This document shows positions 37,901-49,685 of a stretch of DNA of 64,000 nucleotides, in pieces (the first letter of the stretch is position 1; every line of letters starts with the position of its first letter). This DNA is from Campylorhamphus procurvoides. Taxonomy: Eukaryota; Chordata; Aves; Passeriformes; Dendrocolaptidae. The stretch is from NCBI GenBank assembly GCA_013396655.1, contig WBMV01003161.1:3780059-3844058 (forward strand), in the 5' to 3' direction. The position numbers and the translations under genes were made by a program. Below the pieces are notes generated by a model. The model was not told the origin of the DNA, made no database searches, and was given only the letters and a program-made list of their open reading frames with translations.

Positions 37901-39856
37901 TTTAATATTCTGCCCTATGCTTTCCGTGCCCTGGATGTCCTCACAGAGTTGTCAGCTAGGGCAGGCTACATTTATAATTTGCTTCTCAGTAATTTTCCTG
38001 CAAGCAAAAAGCCCTAAAACAATTATTTTTGCGCTAAAGGTCTTGAAAACTTCATTTGTCTGTCCAACAAGAAAAGACTTGATCTCAGGGTTGACTGCAT
38101 CCACCCCATTCTCCCTGCAGCTCTCTGTACCCACCTATTCACAGCTGCACCTGAACACCTTTCAGTGTGTTTTATGCAGCACAGTCAAGATCTGGTGTGT
38201 GTTTTTCTTCTCACCTGCTCCTTGGGAAGGGAAGTGTGAGCTGCAGTGTTCCCAGATGGTTTTTTTGGTTGGCTTATACAACATAAACATTTCCCTCAGT
38301 TTGTTCAGCTCAGGTAAATGGTTTTGAAAACGAGATGTTGAAGTGTCTGTAACTCCCATGTCAAACTGGCAAAGCTCAGCCCATCCCACACATGAACCCA
38401 ATATTCTTTGGAGCAACTGGGGCTGGAGTCCTCATCCTCCCTTCTGAGGGGCACGGGGAGCAATCTTTGTGTGCAGATACTTATAGCCTTGGGTTTTCTG
38501 AGTTTTATATCCACCATGGAACTCTTCCCTAGACAGTAAGACTCTTGAATCCTATTTTATCTTGGTCACCTCTAGCCAATTTCATTATTCCCTCACTGAG
38601 AGTTGAATAGACCTCGTATTAATTGTGACAGTGCTTCAAATTTTCCATTAGTATATGCTGTATCATTCTTTCATGTCAGTAATTCTTTGTTTGGTCTGCC
38701 TCACTGCAGGAATTTATTAAGAATCCTTATAGCCCAGATTTAGGCATGCTTAGGCATGATGATTTTTCATTTATTGTTATAGAATGAACATTGCAGAGCA
38801 AGCAGGAGGCTAACCATTTAACACCAAGTGTCTTATTAATCAGCTTTTGTTTATTTAATTTAATAAGCAGCTTTTGATAGCTGTGAGAGTCTGGTTGTAT
38901 ATTTAATTTAAGCAGCACTTACTGCTTCGGCCTTTGGAACATACAACTTTGACTTTCCTGATACTTTGCTACTATATGGTGGCCTTTGGATTTCAATAAG
39001 TTTGTTCCATCTTTTCTTTTTCACTTGAAAATGCAGTAAGTGTTTTCTCATTAAGATGCCACTTTTCTTCAGCTGAAAGTTTTATACTGCTTCGTCCTTA
39101 ATTTTGAGAGGTGTGTGTAAGCCCCCAACACCCAGGGAACCTCTTGCCTTTTGGCATCAGAGAAGCAAGTGCTAGAAATTCCTGGTTTTGAAGCCTCTCT
39201 GGTCCTTTGGGAAGTTATGGAACCTTCTTAGCATACTCCTCTCCTTCCTGACAGAAATCAGCTTTATCACATCTCTGCCTTGAACAAATCCCATGCTATT
39301 TCAAAGCCACAGCTAGGAGATGATTGTCACTCTGTTCTCCCCAAAATTCCCTGGGACAGAAATCAGAGACCTGCAGGGTAACAGGGCTCTGGGAAGCCTT
39401 TTTCTACTTTCATTTGCATTTCATGGAATCATTACTTATTTACTAAGTAATTAATCTGGTTTTATTTTTCTGAACTAGAAGAATGCCATATGGCTTTGTA
39501 TCTTCCATTAGTTCAATCATGTCACATTAACAGGATGGCTTTGCATGTGCAGGCTGTAGTTCCAAGTGGCCCTGGGCAGTTTTTTCATGGATCCAGTAGC
39601 TGAAGCTGAACCTGACTGTATGCAGTGAAAACTAAAGAATTCTCCTCAATATCCAGTGCAACAGGATTCACTGAGATCCTGATAAATTGAGGACAAAGCA
39701 TTACAGCAGTAAAGTCACGTCCATGTGAGTCCCATTATATTCTTTTTCAAGCAAAAAAAGATATTAAAAAGAAAGTCTTCTGTTACCATAGTCATATTTT
39801 TGCAGTTTTGCAGCACTAGATTGACATGGAGACCATGTATTAAATTGAGTATATAG

Positions 39857-39876
39857 TTATATATACACACACATGT
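39857..39876 (+). repeat. Compound (TA)/(CA) microsatellite
   Basis: A TA-rich run passes into a short CA repeat, a common vertebrate microsatellite type. Confidence 0.75.
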
Positions 39877-42602
39877 GCCTAATTCTATTCACAGCACTGT
39901 GGGCTACAATACTTTGTTTTGAAAGACTATTCAGGATTAAGTCTCCAACTTCACAAGTCCTTACATAAATTATTTAAATACTGTGGGAGTTGTGAGGGGA
40001 GTTTCAGAAAAATGGATAATTGTAATTGTCTTGGTGATATAATATATATTGCCAACATTAATGTTTAACTATTTGATAAACCCTTTGGGAAAAAAAAAAA
40101 GTACTCTTTGCTGTAATTGGCAGATCCTAATGCAATCTGAGGAGCAGAGAGACTGATACAAGGCTGCAAAGTGCTTCATGTCCTTGGCTGTGGCCTCCAG
40201 CATTGCACCTCTACAAGCAGCCCCATCACACCATTCTGATACCTGAACGTGAAGATAAGTGAGGGACAGCTATTCAGTGCTGAACAGCTAAAAAATTGCC
40301 ATCCCAAAACAATAATAGCAACAAAACCCTCCAAAACTGTTACACAATTTGTTATATTGCCTATTAGGAACACCTAACACCCAAAATTCCATGCTTGGCA
40401 GAAAGCCAGGGGCAAGGTTCAATTTGATTTTCAAAAACATGGGTATATAAGTAGTTGACAAAGCAAGCTTTTAAACCCAATTTAAAAGGAAAGAGGGGGA
40501 AGAGTTTTGAAGCACATAATCCAGCTTCTCTTTCAGTTTATTCCCATGCTTTCATTGGATTTTAGGGGCTGTTGAGTAGTTCAGTTGCAGTCATTAGGAT
40601 CCTAATTCTCTTAGGTACTTATTAAGCACTAAATTGCTGCTTGTGCCAGTTCCTGGTAATTCATTGTCCTGAAGTGAAAAGAGAGAAAGAGCACAGACTG
40701 AGTTGTTATTTTTCCTATTGTGTTATCTGGCAGAACAGCAAAATCAGCATTTTACAACATGTTCCTCTCTCTGCCCTATTATCAGCATGTAAGACATCTT
40801 TAGTAACGATAGAGATGCCTCATCTAAATGGGAATACTTCAGTTTCTGTCCCCATGATTGTTTTATCCTTCCAGGAATGGGAAGATCTTGATATCCAGCT
40901 CCCTGTTTCCAGATTTCCAAAGAAAAAGAGCCCTGTTCTCAGGAGCAATGGAATGTTCCTGTATCCAATAACAGTGGGACCTTGACACGTGTTTCCAAAT
41001 AGGATCTCAAACAAAGACCTTAAACACTAATGTGGGAGCCTCAGCTCTTCACTGTGGGTGAGAAAGGCTGTTGTGTGGAAGCACTCATGGAAAGCTATTT
41101 TCATATGTCCATCAGCTGCAAGAATGGGTCATCTTTCACCTATTATGCTCGTGGGGCACATATGGACATCTAAACCCCATTTCTGCTGCAAATAATGTCA
41201 AAAGGTCCATAGGTTAATTATCTCTAAGCATTACAGTTCTGTGGGGAGGCATAAGCACAAGGCTAAATGCTGCTGTGTGCACTGGACACAGCAAGTACAG
41301 CAGGAATGCTTTGGGTGGGCACAGATAATGCCAAAGAGGGAAGTTATCCCTCTTTCTGCTGAGCCTTGGGTACCTCGGCTTTCCCAAAAACCAAGTGGCC
41401 GTGTGCAAATTAACCTGAGATGGTTCTGCACTCTAATGGAATAGCTGATACACAGGAGCATCAACAAGTGCTCTGTGACAGAAGAAATCCTTGATTAAAA
41501 AAAAGGTCAAAAATAGTCCCCCAGGGACAGGGGGAGAAGTCAGAAGCTCAGGCTGGATAGGGAATCAGCTTTGCGCAGCAAAAGGCGGCAAAAAAGTCCC
41601 TTTCTGGGACTTTGGCAGGAATTGATCCTGAAAAAGAACTGGGACTTGTTATCCTTTAGTGACCTGAAGTGGTGTTGGCATGAAGGAGCTATTAAAGGGC
41701 AGTGGAAATAGAGGAAAGAGACTCCTTTTAAGTGAGAAATGAGTCATTTCAGGAATGAGTTGGGTTTATTTTTTTATTTAATTGCTTTTCTCTCTGTTTC
41801 TACTGGTTAGATATCAGCTTTGAAAAATGTGCTGTTGGGGCTTCTGGGAATTCAGCAGCAGTATTTCAAATTTGTTTGTCTATTGTTTTTATGGACTTAC
41901 CATCAGAAAATCATAGGAGAGTGCAAATCAGAAAATCTCTAATTGTGTGTAACTTATCAGTTCATTTCCATGTGTGTGTTTCTCAATCTTATTTCCACAA
42001 CGCTAGATGTGTGTATGTGCTTTATTTTCATTGTGTTTATTCATTGAAAAGCTGTGTTATAAATAGAGGAGTGCTTTTCTAAATGTCATCTTGGTGGAAT
42101 TGTAATGTCATGTCTCTGGCACAATCAGTCATGCCAATGAGAGTATTTACTGCTGCCAGATCCAAAAAATAAGTCATAGGGTGTTGCTTCCTGCCTAATT
42201 CCTGCACTGGGCTCTTTTTCCCCAGATCTGTACAGAACTCCCATGAGAGCTCCACCCATCCCTGCACCTTGAGACTCATCCCTTCCTGTTGCTGAATATC
42301 CCTTATGAAAAACCCTCATGTAGATCAAACTGTCTCCTCTCTGGTGATGCCTCCAAAGTCACACCTCAGAGGACACCAAATGCTGATCCAGGCTCAGTTC
42401 TTCCCTTTGTTTTCCTTCTCATCCATCCTTTGTATATTTTGTTTATCTCATTCTTTAAAAACATTTAATTTCTTCTCTTCTAGCCATCTTGCTTTTGTTT
42501 TTCCTTTTGTCACTTCCCTCACTGCCCTCTCAAAGGCAAACCCTCCTGTTTCACCCACCCTGGTTCTCCCTCTCCCACAGTGGTTGCTACCCCAGTGATA
42601 AC

Positions 42603-42646
42603 CACCCTCCTCTCCTCACCCTCCTCCTCCTCTCCTCCTTTTTCCT
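42603..42646 (+). repeat. Polypyrimidine tract (CCT/CTC-rich)
   Basis: Roughly 44 bases are almost entirely C and T, with repeated CTCCTC units and one or two interruptions. Such homopurine/homopyrimidine tracts can form triplex structures; none is demonstrated here. Confidence 0.75.
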
Positions 42647-44089
42647 GGTGCTCCAGTTTCATTCCAGGCTGGTGGCTGGCAAACAGGTTTTCATCACTTT
42701 ACCCAAACTAGACAAAATGAAAGTGCAGCTATTTCTGTTCCTAGCAGCTTATTTCAGTTTACATCAAAACTGCTCTTACACTCTTCCCTGATGGAGCAGC
42801 ACAGAAAAGAACCTTTTTTCAGTGCTCAAAAAGACACCCAAGGTGTTTTGCTGCACGATCCCTGGTGGCTCTTGGATAACCTGATGTGGCAGTGTGTGGA
42901 CAGGCTCTGGGGGCTGGGATTCAGCCCCTCCCTTATCTGCTGCTTCTTCCATGGGTTTGTTTTCAGTTGAAAGAGGCACTTCCCTTCCAACCCAACCATC
43001 TGCCCCAGTCTTGCCACACTTTTTCTCTTCTCTCTCGAAATGGAGTTTGCACCATCTGCACCTTCCTTCTCTTAGTGGACAGAATTTGTAAATATTGTGA
43101 TGGGTTTTCTCTTTGGTTTCCTCACAATTTCCTTCTTTTAGGAAGAGCATGGAATTGGCAGAGCAGCCCCCTCATGGGTGTTGACTGGGTTACCCTACTC
43201 AGCACTTCTCCCGACCCATCTTTTCCACCTGGATTTGTGTGCTTGAGCTGGGCTGGCTTCCATGGTGTCTGTTCCAACCTTACAATATTTTATGAAGACA
43301 GCAGTGAATAATGCTGTTGGTTCCTCCTTGCTGTGGTTTGATTTCCTGTATTGTAAGCCTAGCTCATTAAGGCTGTAGTTAATGTTTTTTAGCTCTTATC
43401 TATTATTTTTTAGCTTAGATCCCATCCTACTCTTTTTTTTCTTTCACCTTCATATCCCACTGCTCTAACAGAGTCTTCCTGAGTTTCTGGGCACTGCTAA
43501 GGGCTTGTCTCCAAAACCATCCAGGCCTTTACCCTCTACAATCACAAAATCACTCTGATTCACCTGATGGTTCTGCCTGTCAGTGGAGTTCAATACCTTC
43601 ATTTGTAATGATAAAATATACATTTGTACCCCCATGCTCAGCTTTGGTTTTTCTAGCTCGAGCGAGTGATGGTTCTTTCTCACATCCCTCAGTTTGATGT
43701 TGAGGGCAACTCTTGTTCTGCCTATAACTCTGGTTGTGAGGAGAATGTAGAAGACAGCTCTAGGACACGTGCTCGTTTGCAGAGGGATGGATCACCCAAG
43801 CAGAGTCCAATGGATGGGCTTGATGCCTCCTTCAGCACTAAACATTTACTGCTTCACTGAGCTGGGCTGCTAATCTTGCTGCACTGAGGGGTTTAAAATA
43901 GGTATCATTGCCTTCAGCTTAATTAATTAAATTTTCTAATTGTGCTCTCTTTTTACTGCTGTAGGAGGTAATAACTGCAGAGTTAATTGGGGTAATTCAA
44001 GAAAAAAAATCATCTTGTTCTTATTACTGGGTTGTGGGGTTTGTTTGTTTATTTAAGGTTTTCCTCAACATAATACCCAAAACATTAAG

Positions 44090-45308
44090 TTACTTAGGAC
44101 TGTGGGGAAGCTTCTGCCATACCCAGCACAGACAGGATCCTGAGAGTCCTGGGTGATGTGACTGCTGCTTCCCAACTCTCTGTAGCTGGTAATGATGGAT
44201 TTCATTCCACTGCTGGCAGTTCATGTACCCCACACTCCTTTTAGGAGTAGATTGCAGGATGAGGACCACAGGATCCCAATTTGTAATGACTTTACTGTTC
44301 CTCTGAAGCAGATTTTGGACAAGAGAAACAGGCCCATCGGGTGTGTTAGGAGCACGGGGTGTACACCACAATCTGAACTTTGCAGGTTGTTTAACAGATG
44401 AAAACACAGCAGAAACATCCATTTGAATGGTTTGAGGATCATCACATCTCTTAAGGATTGTCCTTATTTTCCAGGGATGTTTCATAAATGTTGTGTTTCA
44501 TAATTGCTGCTTTGGGAACAGGCCATTGAGAGTTTGTGGATATCTGGCAGTGCCTGGAACCAAAGGGCTTCAGGGCTTCCTCTAATTGTACCAGCATAAA
44601 CCCCCCTTGTTTCACAGAATGAGGGTTACCTTCCCTTTGTTTATCCTCCTTCCAGGGTGACACATTTTGAGTAAAAAGGAGGAAAATTTGGCAGGTACAT
44701 TTCATTCCTACCACAGTGGTGGAACTCAGGCTGTGCCAGGGGTTTCCCACCATCTGCCATCCCCACAGCCACGTGGATTTCTGTCCCAGCAGCATGGCAG
44801 AATGATGAGTCCCATGGGCTGTGCTGCAGCCAGCTCGGTGGTAGCTGTGATCCCACTCTTCTGCAGGGTGACAGAAAGGAGCTCTCTGGCAGGGAGGTGT
44901 CTCTTTTTGGGAGCACAGATGCTGAAAAGAGTGACATGTGCTTTCAGCAAGATGATATTACAGTGTATTATCGAACAACCGAGGTTTAGGACTCTTTTAA
45001 GGAAGGCAAGAGCCACATCCCCAGTGGATATTGTCCTGAGAGCTCAGGGGAGAACACTCCCACCCCCAGAGGGTGGGTAAGGTAGAGAGTAGGGGAGGCA
45101 ATGCAGGTGAGGGGGGAGTTAATTTGCTGGAATTTCTGTGCAAGGTGCAGTTTGAAGCATTAGGAGTCTGTGTAACCACTGTTATTTGAAGAGGCAAATC
45201 TCTAATTTCAGAGTTATGTGTGTTCAGAACAAAGAAATGTTGGTTCTTTCTGCAAGTCAGCATCAATAGCCAGCTGGAACCTAAAAATATTTCTCTTTGG
45301 AGTTGCAA
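44090..45308 (-). other. Run of overlapping minus-strand open frames; possible decayed coding sequence of unknown origin
   Basis: On the minus strand, consecutive frames of 131 (44090-44485), 114 (44451-44795), 98 (44641-44937), 96 (44726-45016) and 103 codons (44997-45308) tile 1.2 kb in shifting frames. That is what an old coding sequence broken by indels would look like. The 131-codon frame gives a non-low-complexity product with a mix of charged and aromatic residues. However, a plus-strand frame of 137 codons (44667-45080) covers part of the same DNA, and no protein family is recognised. A retroelement remnant, a processed pseudogene and a stop-poor chance stretch are all possible. Confidence 0.12.
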
Positions 45309-47051
45309 TTATTATTTTTGATTAAATAAAAAAGAGGGACCTCATTTTGTTTTAAGTACACATTCTGCAATATTTGTGATACTGTGGGAAAGAGCATACT
45401 ATGCACTTAGAAATTACTGCTCAGTAATTAGCTTCTTTGATCCTAAGAGTGAAAACATCCCACCTGTGCTACAAGGTGGCTTGCAGAGTCTTTAGGAAAA
45501 AGATTTTTGCTGAAAAAGCCTATTCTCTGCTGTGTTACACAAACAAATGACTTTTTTTTTCATTTAGAAGGAATGAAGTATGAGTTCTTTTTCTTTTCCT
45601 GGCTTGCTAAAAATGTGTGATAACAAGTTGACTTCTGTAGGAGTTCTGCATGGGTAAAAGCTGAGGGATCAGTCCCCATATTGTATGTGATTTTGCCCTA
45701 GTAATTATTCTTCACTTGAACAGCTTCTCCATGGCAACTGCTTCAAGTAAGTCTTGTATCACCACCTATTTTAAAAAAAAGACTTATTAAGATGTATGTT
45801 TTAAATTTTTTCACCCTAAAAAGAGAGACAGAAAAAGATTAGGGCACAAGCAGGAACATATGGGGTTTAGCCCAAAAAGCCCTTTCTTCTACACAAATCC
45901 CCAATTTCTCTGTCCTAGGAGGTGAAAAAAGGGAGAAAAAAAAAGCATATACCATTAAAAATAAATTCCCTACCTTGCCTCTCCACGTCCCCTTCCTGAG
46001 GCTCTGAGACATTATGGCGCTGACTTGATCAATCATCCCACATCCACCCTGGCACTTTCTTAACACAACTTTCTTCTTCCCTCTATTTTTCAGCCACAGT
46101 CTGCTTTCAGTCTGGCAATTGATTGTCCCCCTGCTCCAGCCCCACAGCTGTATTCCTGTCAGAAGGCTCAGCTGAAGGTCAGGGCCTCTTGGTTTGTACC
46201 CTCTTGCTAAAAAGCAAAGGGAGCAAAGTATTCTGTGGCTGCATATTTTGCCTCACTCACGCTGGACTCATCTCATGGGTCATTGGTGATGCCTCAATTT
46301 GCAGTTCTACTCCTAAAATAGGGACTTTTTTATTATTTTTTTTTGGCCAGAGAATAGAAAACACATCTGTTGTCAGCAATACAATAGTCAGGAAAAAAAC
46401 ATGCAATTATTTTAGACCTTTAATTTTCTATTTTTCTATGGCAACTGTGCTTTCTAACAAAACTCCAAGAGCAAGGGGTTCATAAAAGATCATCTCTTTT
46501 CTTGTTTTCTATTGTTAGAGGTCCCTATCCTCTGAGATAAAACATCCTTTTGGAAGGGTTTTATTTTCTTCATTTATTTCCAGTTGTGGGGTTATTGTTG
46601 GCTGGATGTTGTATTTTGTGTTCAGTTCCTTATGCTGTGCCACATTTTAAAGGCTAATAGGGTGAAATGGGGTCTCTCTTTTCTGCTGAACACATAAATA
46701 TGGAAATTTAGCTGTCCTGGTGACATGATTGTTGACACATTGCTGACTGACAGTCTCGATGGCAGGTTTTCACCCATGGCTTTTTAAAACTGATATATAT
46801 AAGGCCATGTTACATGTGATTCACCTGAAATCCCACACAATGTGGCACACAGAAGATGTTACCTAATTGGTTTCAGCAGACTACACCCCACATGAGAGCT
46901 ATGTTGTCATCTTTAAGGTCGCCTCTGAAAGTTGCTGCAGGTTATGTCTGATTTTAAAATCACTGCTCTTGTGACAATCATCAAACACTGTTTTATTTTT
47001 TTTTAATATTTTTTCCTGTTTTTAACAAAACCCAGGATGATTGGCTCAAAA
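45309..47051. other. Gene-free stretch, nothing recognised
   Basis: AT-rich spacer with poly-A and poly-T tracts near 45550, 45770, 45935 and 46330. The longest frame is 120 codons (46123-46485) with no recognisable product. Confidence 0.6.
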
Positions 47052-47166
47052 GGTGTGTGAATGTGACACGTGGAGATGTGGCTTCGGGGTGAGCATAACA
47101 GTGCTGGGTTAACAGTTGGACTCAGTGACCTTCGAGGTCTTTTCTGACCTTAATGATTCTGTGAGT
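47052..47166 (+). mobile_element. Short CR1 LINE 3'-end fragment, sense orientation
   Basis: Contains GACACGTGGAGATGTGGC, CAGTGCTGGGTTAACAGTTGG, CTCAGTGACCTTCGAGGTC and TTAATGATTCTGTGA, the last hundred-odd bases of a CR1 element including the octamer-like tail. It is heavily 5'-truncated and moderately diverged. Confidence 0.85.
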
Positions 47167-49063
47167 GACACTGGCTCTGAGTTTGCCTTCAGTACCTGCT
47201 CACCCCTGTGTTCTGTGTGCTCCCACCCTCCCTGTGGTGCATGCTGCTTTTTAGAGACCCAGTCTGTATTATGACCCAATAAAGAGTTTTATCTGCAGAA
47301 CTAAGATGGCAACAAACCGTGGCAGAAGCTGGGAAGAGTTTGCTGGAGGATGAGAACATAATAAAGCAGCTTTCTCATTGAACCTGATTTATCACTGTAC
47401 CCTGAGCCACAGAACTCAGACGAGTCAGCAGGTGCTGCTCAGTTTTCTTGTTTCCTTTGCAGCTCTCAGTGTCTAAAAGAAGGCTCATCAGGCAGCATCC
47501 CTAAGTTTGCTGGCACACTATAAAACATGGTCTTGTGCTGTTTTCTGACAATCAAAGCAGAGAGTGGTTAATAAAGCTAAACCAAGATTTTTCAGTCAAA
47601 ATGTTGACAGCCATTTTGCAGTTGCCATCTTAGCTCTGACATCTTGGGAAGCAGCTCAATAATTAACATTGGAGTGGAGATTTTACCTGTCTGCCAGGTC
47701 TGACTGTCACCAAAACAGCCACAACACTCAGCAGATGTAGCAGATGTCCCTCAGGTGGGCTGGACATCAGGCCCTGAAGAGCAGCTGTCATGTTTGATAC
47801 GGTGCCATCAGATGTAAGAAACTCTAACTGAATCTTAAACAGGATGCACCTGTTAAGTTTTCATTATATATGTTTGGCTTGAAATGTTACAATGACAATT
47901 TGCTTGTCTTTTGTTGACATTAAAAAAAATTTAGCCAGCAGTTAAAAAAAATGGGATAAACATAACTAGCAGTGGAAAATCTAGGGATGTTTTCTAATAT
48001 GACTTGGCTGTAATAGTGGTTAAATAGTGATTAATGGCATACTGTCAGTCAGGCTGGGAGAATAATTTTATTCTAAAAAGCTGTGAGACAAAATTTCTTG
48101 TTACCCTCAGTTCTGCACTACCTGTTTTGTCACTTAGTCGAATCCCAGAGTAATTAATTCCAAAGAGCTATCTTTGAAAAACAAATAGCCCTGGTTCCTG
48201 CTGAAAATGATAGATATCACTCCACAGGGAGGCTAAAAATTAAACAATAGTTTCTACATACCACAGAAACTTGGACCCTTTAATTGAGAAGTATCTAAAT
48301 TCTCCAAGTACTCTCTGATTAGTGATTTCATATGTAAAATTAATGAGTAAAAATGGGTGTGATTTGGTGCAATTCTTCATTGGTTGTACCAGTCTTTTGG
48401 TCAAAAATCCCCCTCAAAATTGCAGAATGTTAGTCTTATTGCTAACCTTTTGATATTAATGAACAGAAAGCAAACCTAACCTCTGTGTTTTATGGTTTAC
48501 TGTGTTCTGTGACCAGTATGAAAGGCATACTGGTGTCCTGTGGGGCAGCAGGTGGGATCCTTGCTGGTGGCATCCTGGGGGTCCATGGAATGCTGCTGCT
48601 GACAGTGCAGAATTTCCAACACATTTCAGCCAGAATCAGTTTCCCCACATGGTGAAGAGAGAAACCTTTCTGCAGCAGCAATAAAATGATTGATGCTGCT
48701 GGGTTTTATTACAGCTAAGTCTTAAAACATCCATTTATCCTGTTTGCCTGTCCCATGCAGATTTTAGACAAAGTGACATCTTCTCCATGAGTCTCCTGAG
48801 CTCGCTGTGCTCCCTGAGGCAGAGCTCCTCAGTGCTTGTATTTTCCTCAGGACACCCATCTCTTTGCCTGTGTAAGTAGGATAGTGAATAAAGTATTCTT
48901 TGGTGGGGAATTCAGCAAGTTTATTGTTTCATTTATTGCTGGATTTGGATTTTGAGCAAAGAGTGAAGCAGCAGGGCCACAACTGAGTGCTGAAGGGAAG
49001 GGTAAGTGTTGCATGGTCTGCATTGCTGGCTGAACTACAGGCTCATTTGGGCAGGGGCCTGAG
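47167..49063. other. Gene-free stretch, nothing recognised
   Basis: AT-rich spacer with no frame above about 90 codons, no transposon and no RNA gene recognised. Confidence 0.6.
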
Positions 49064-49127
49064 GAGCAGGGGACAGGGAGTTGGGGACAATTTGTGAGCA
49101 GGGGACAGGGAGTTAGGGACAACTTGT
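49064..49127 (+). repeat. 32-bp tandem duplication, two copies
   Basis: Copies at 49064-49095 and 49096-49127 each begin GAGCAGGGGACAGGGAGTT and differ at two positions (G/A and T/C). It is G-rich on the plus strand. It is probably a small minisatellite array that may vary in copy number. Confidence 0.9.
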
Positions 49128-49623
49128 GCCCAGGATTAATGTCCTAGGATCAGATCTGTCAGCAGCTTGGATTGTGCTTTCTAAGGCTTTTTTGACTCTG
49201 CAACTTTAGCACTCATCTCAGCCCTTTTGCTTATGAAAGAATATCTTCAGAGACTTTCCAGCAACTTCTCTAACACAAATCCTTCCAGTCAAAAAACCTT
49301 TTCCATCTGAACTAGATCTGGTATCCCAGTGTATTACAGGATTTATTCTTCCTGATTTCAGTTGACCCCGGGATATGGTATCCAAATGCTGAAGAAAGGA
49401 TTGTGTGTCAAATCAAGAGCCAGGGTATGAGGGAGAAGGACAACAGGGCATAATTTCCATGTTGGAGGCCAAAAGAGGAAAGGTTGTCATCCCTGCCTTG
49501 CTCTCAGATAACAACATACACCACCTGTACCACAGCTTTGCACGGGTGAATTTTCCCTTCTTTCCTCTCAAAACTGTTCACAGTTGAAACATACATCTAC
49601 TGGAAAGGTGGTATTAAGATAAT
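49128..49623. other. Gene-free stretch, nothing recognised
   Basis: Spacer between the tandem duplication and the next CR1 piece. Only a 60-codon frame is present. Confidence 0.55.
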
Positions 49624-49685
49624 ATCATAGAATCACAGAATAGTTTGTGTTGGAAGGGACCTTTAAAGGTCATCTAATCATAATA
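49624..49685 (-). mobile_element. CR1 LINE terminal fragment, antisense orientation
   Basis: Reads ATCATAGAATCACAGAATAG then TTGGAAGGGACCTTTAAAGG and TCATCTAATC, the reverse complement of a CR1 3' terminus with its octamer-derived tail. Only about 60 bases remain, so it is a severely truncated insertion. Confidence 0.88.

Larger units (their letters stand above)
34971..44089. other. Long gene-free stretch; simple repeats only
   Basis: About 9.1 kb with no recognised gene or transposon. Frames up to 143 codons (37055-37544, plus) sit in GC-richer patches and overlap one another in several frames, with no domain signatures. An acceptor-like TATCCTTCCAG ending at 40874 is followed by 37 open codons, too little to support an exon. 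AT-rich, possibly conserved patches occur near 36480-36620 and 38810-38920. Confidence 0.5.

Noticed and set aside
40875..40985. Acceptor-like TATCCTTCCAG followed by 37 codons and a stop, a possible terminal exon
   Set aside because: Too short, no recognised product, no polyadenylation context noted; such combinations are common by chance.
49624..49685. Considered as a promoter-like or satellite element
   Set aside because: The sequence is the well-known CR1 3' terminus in reverse orientation.
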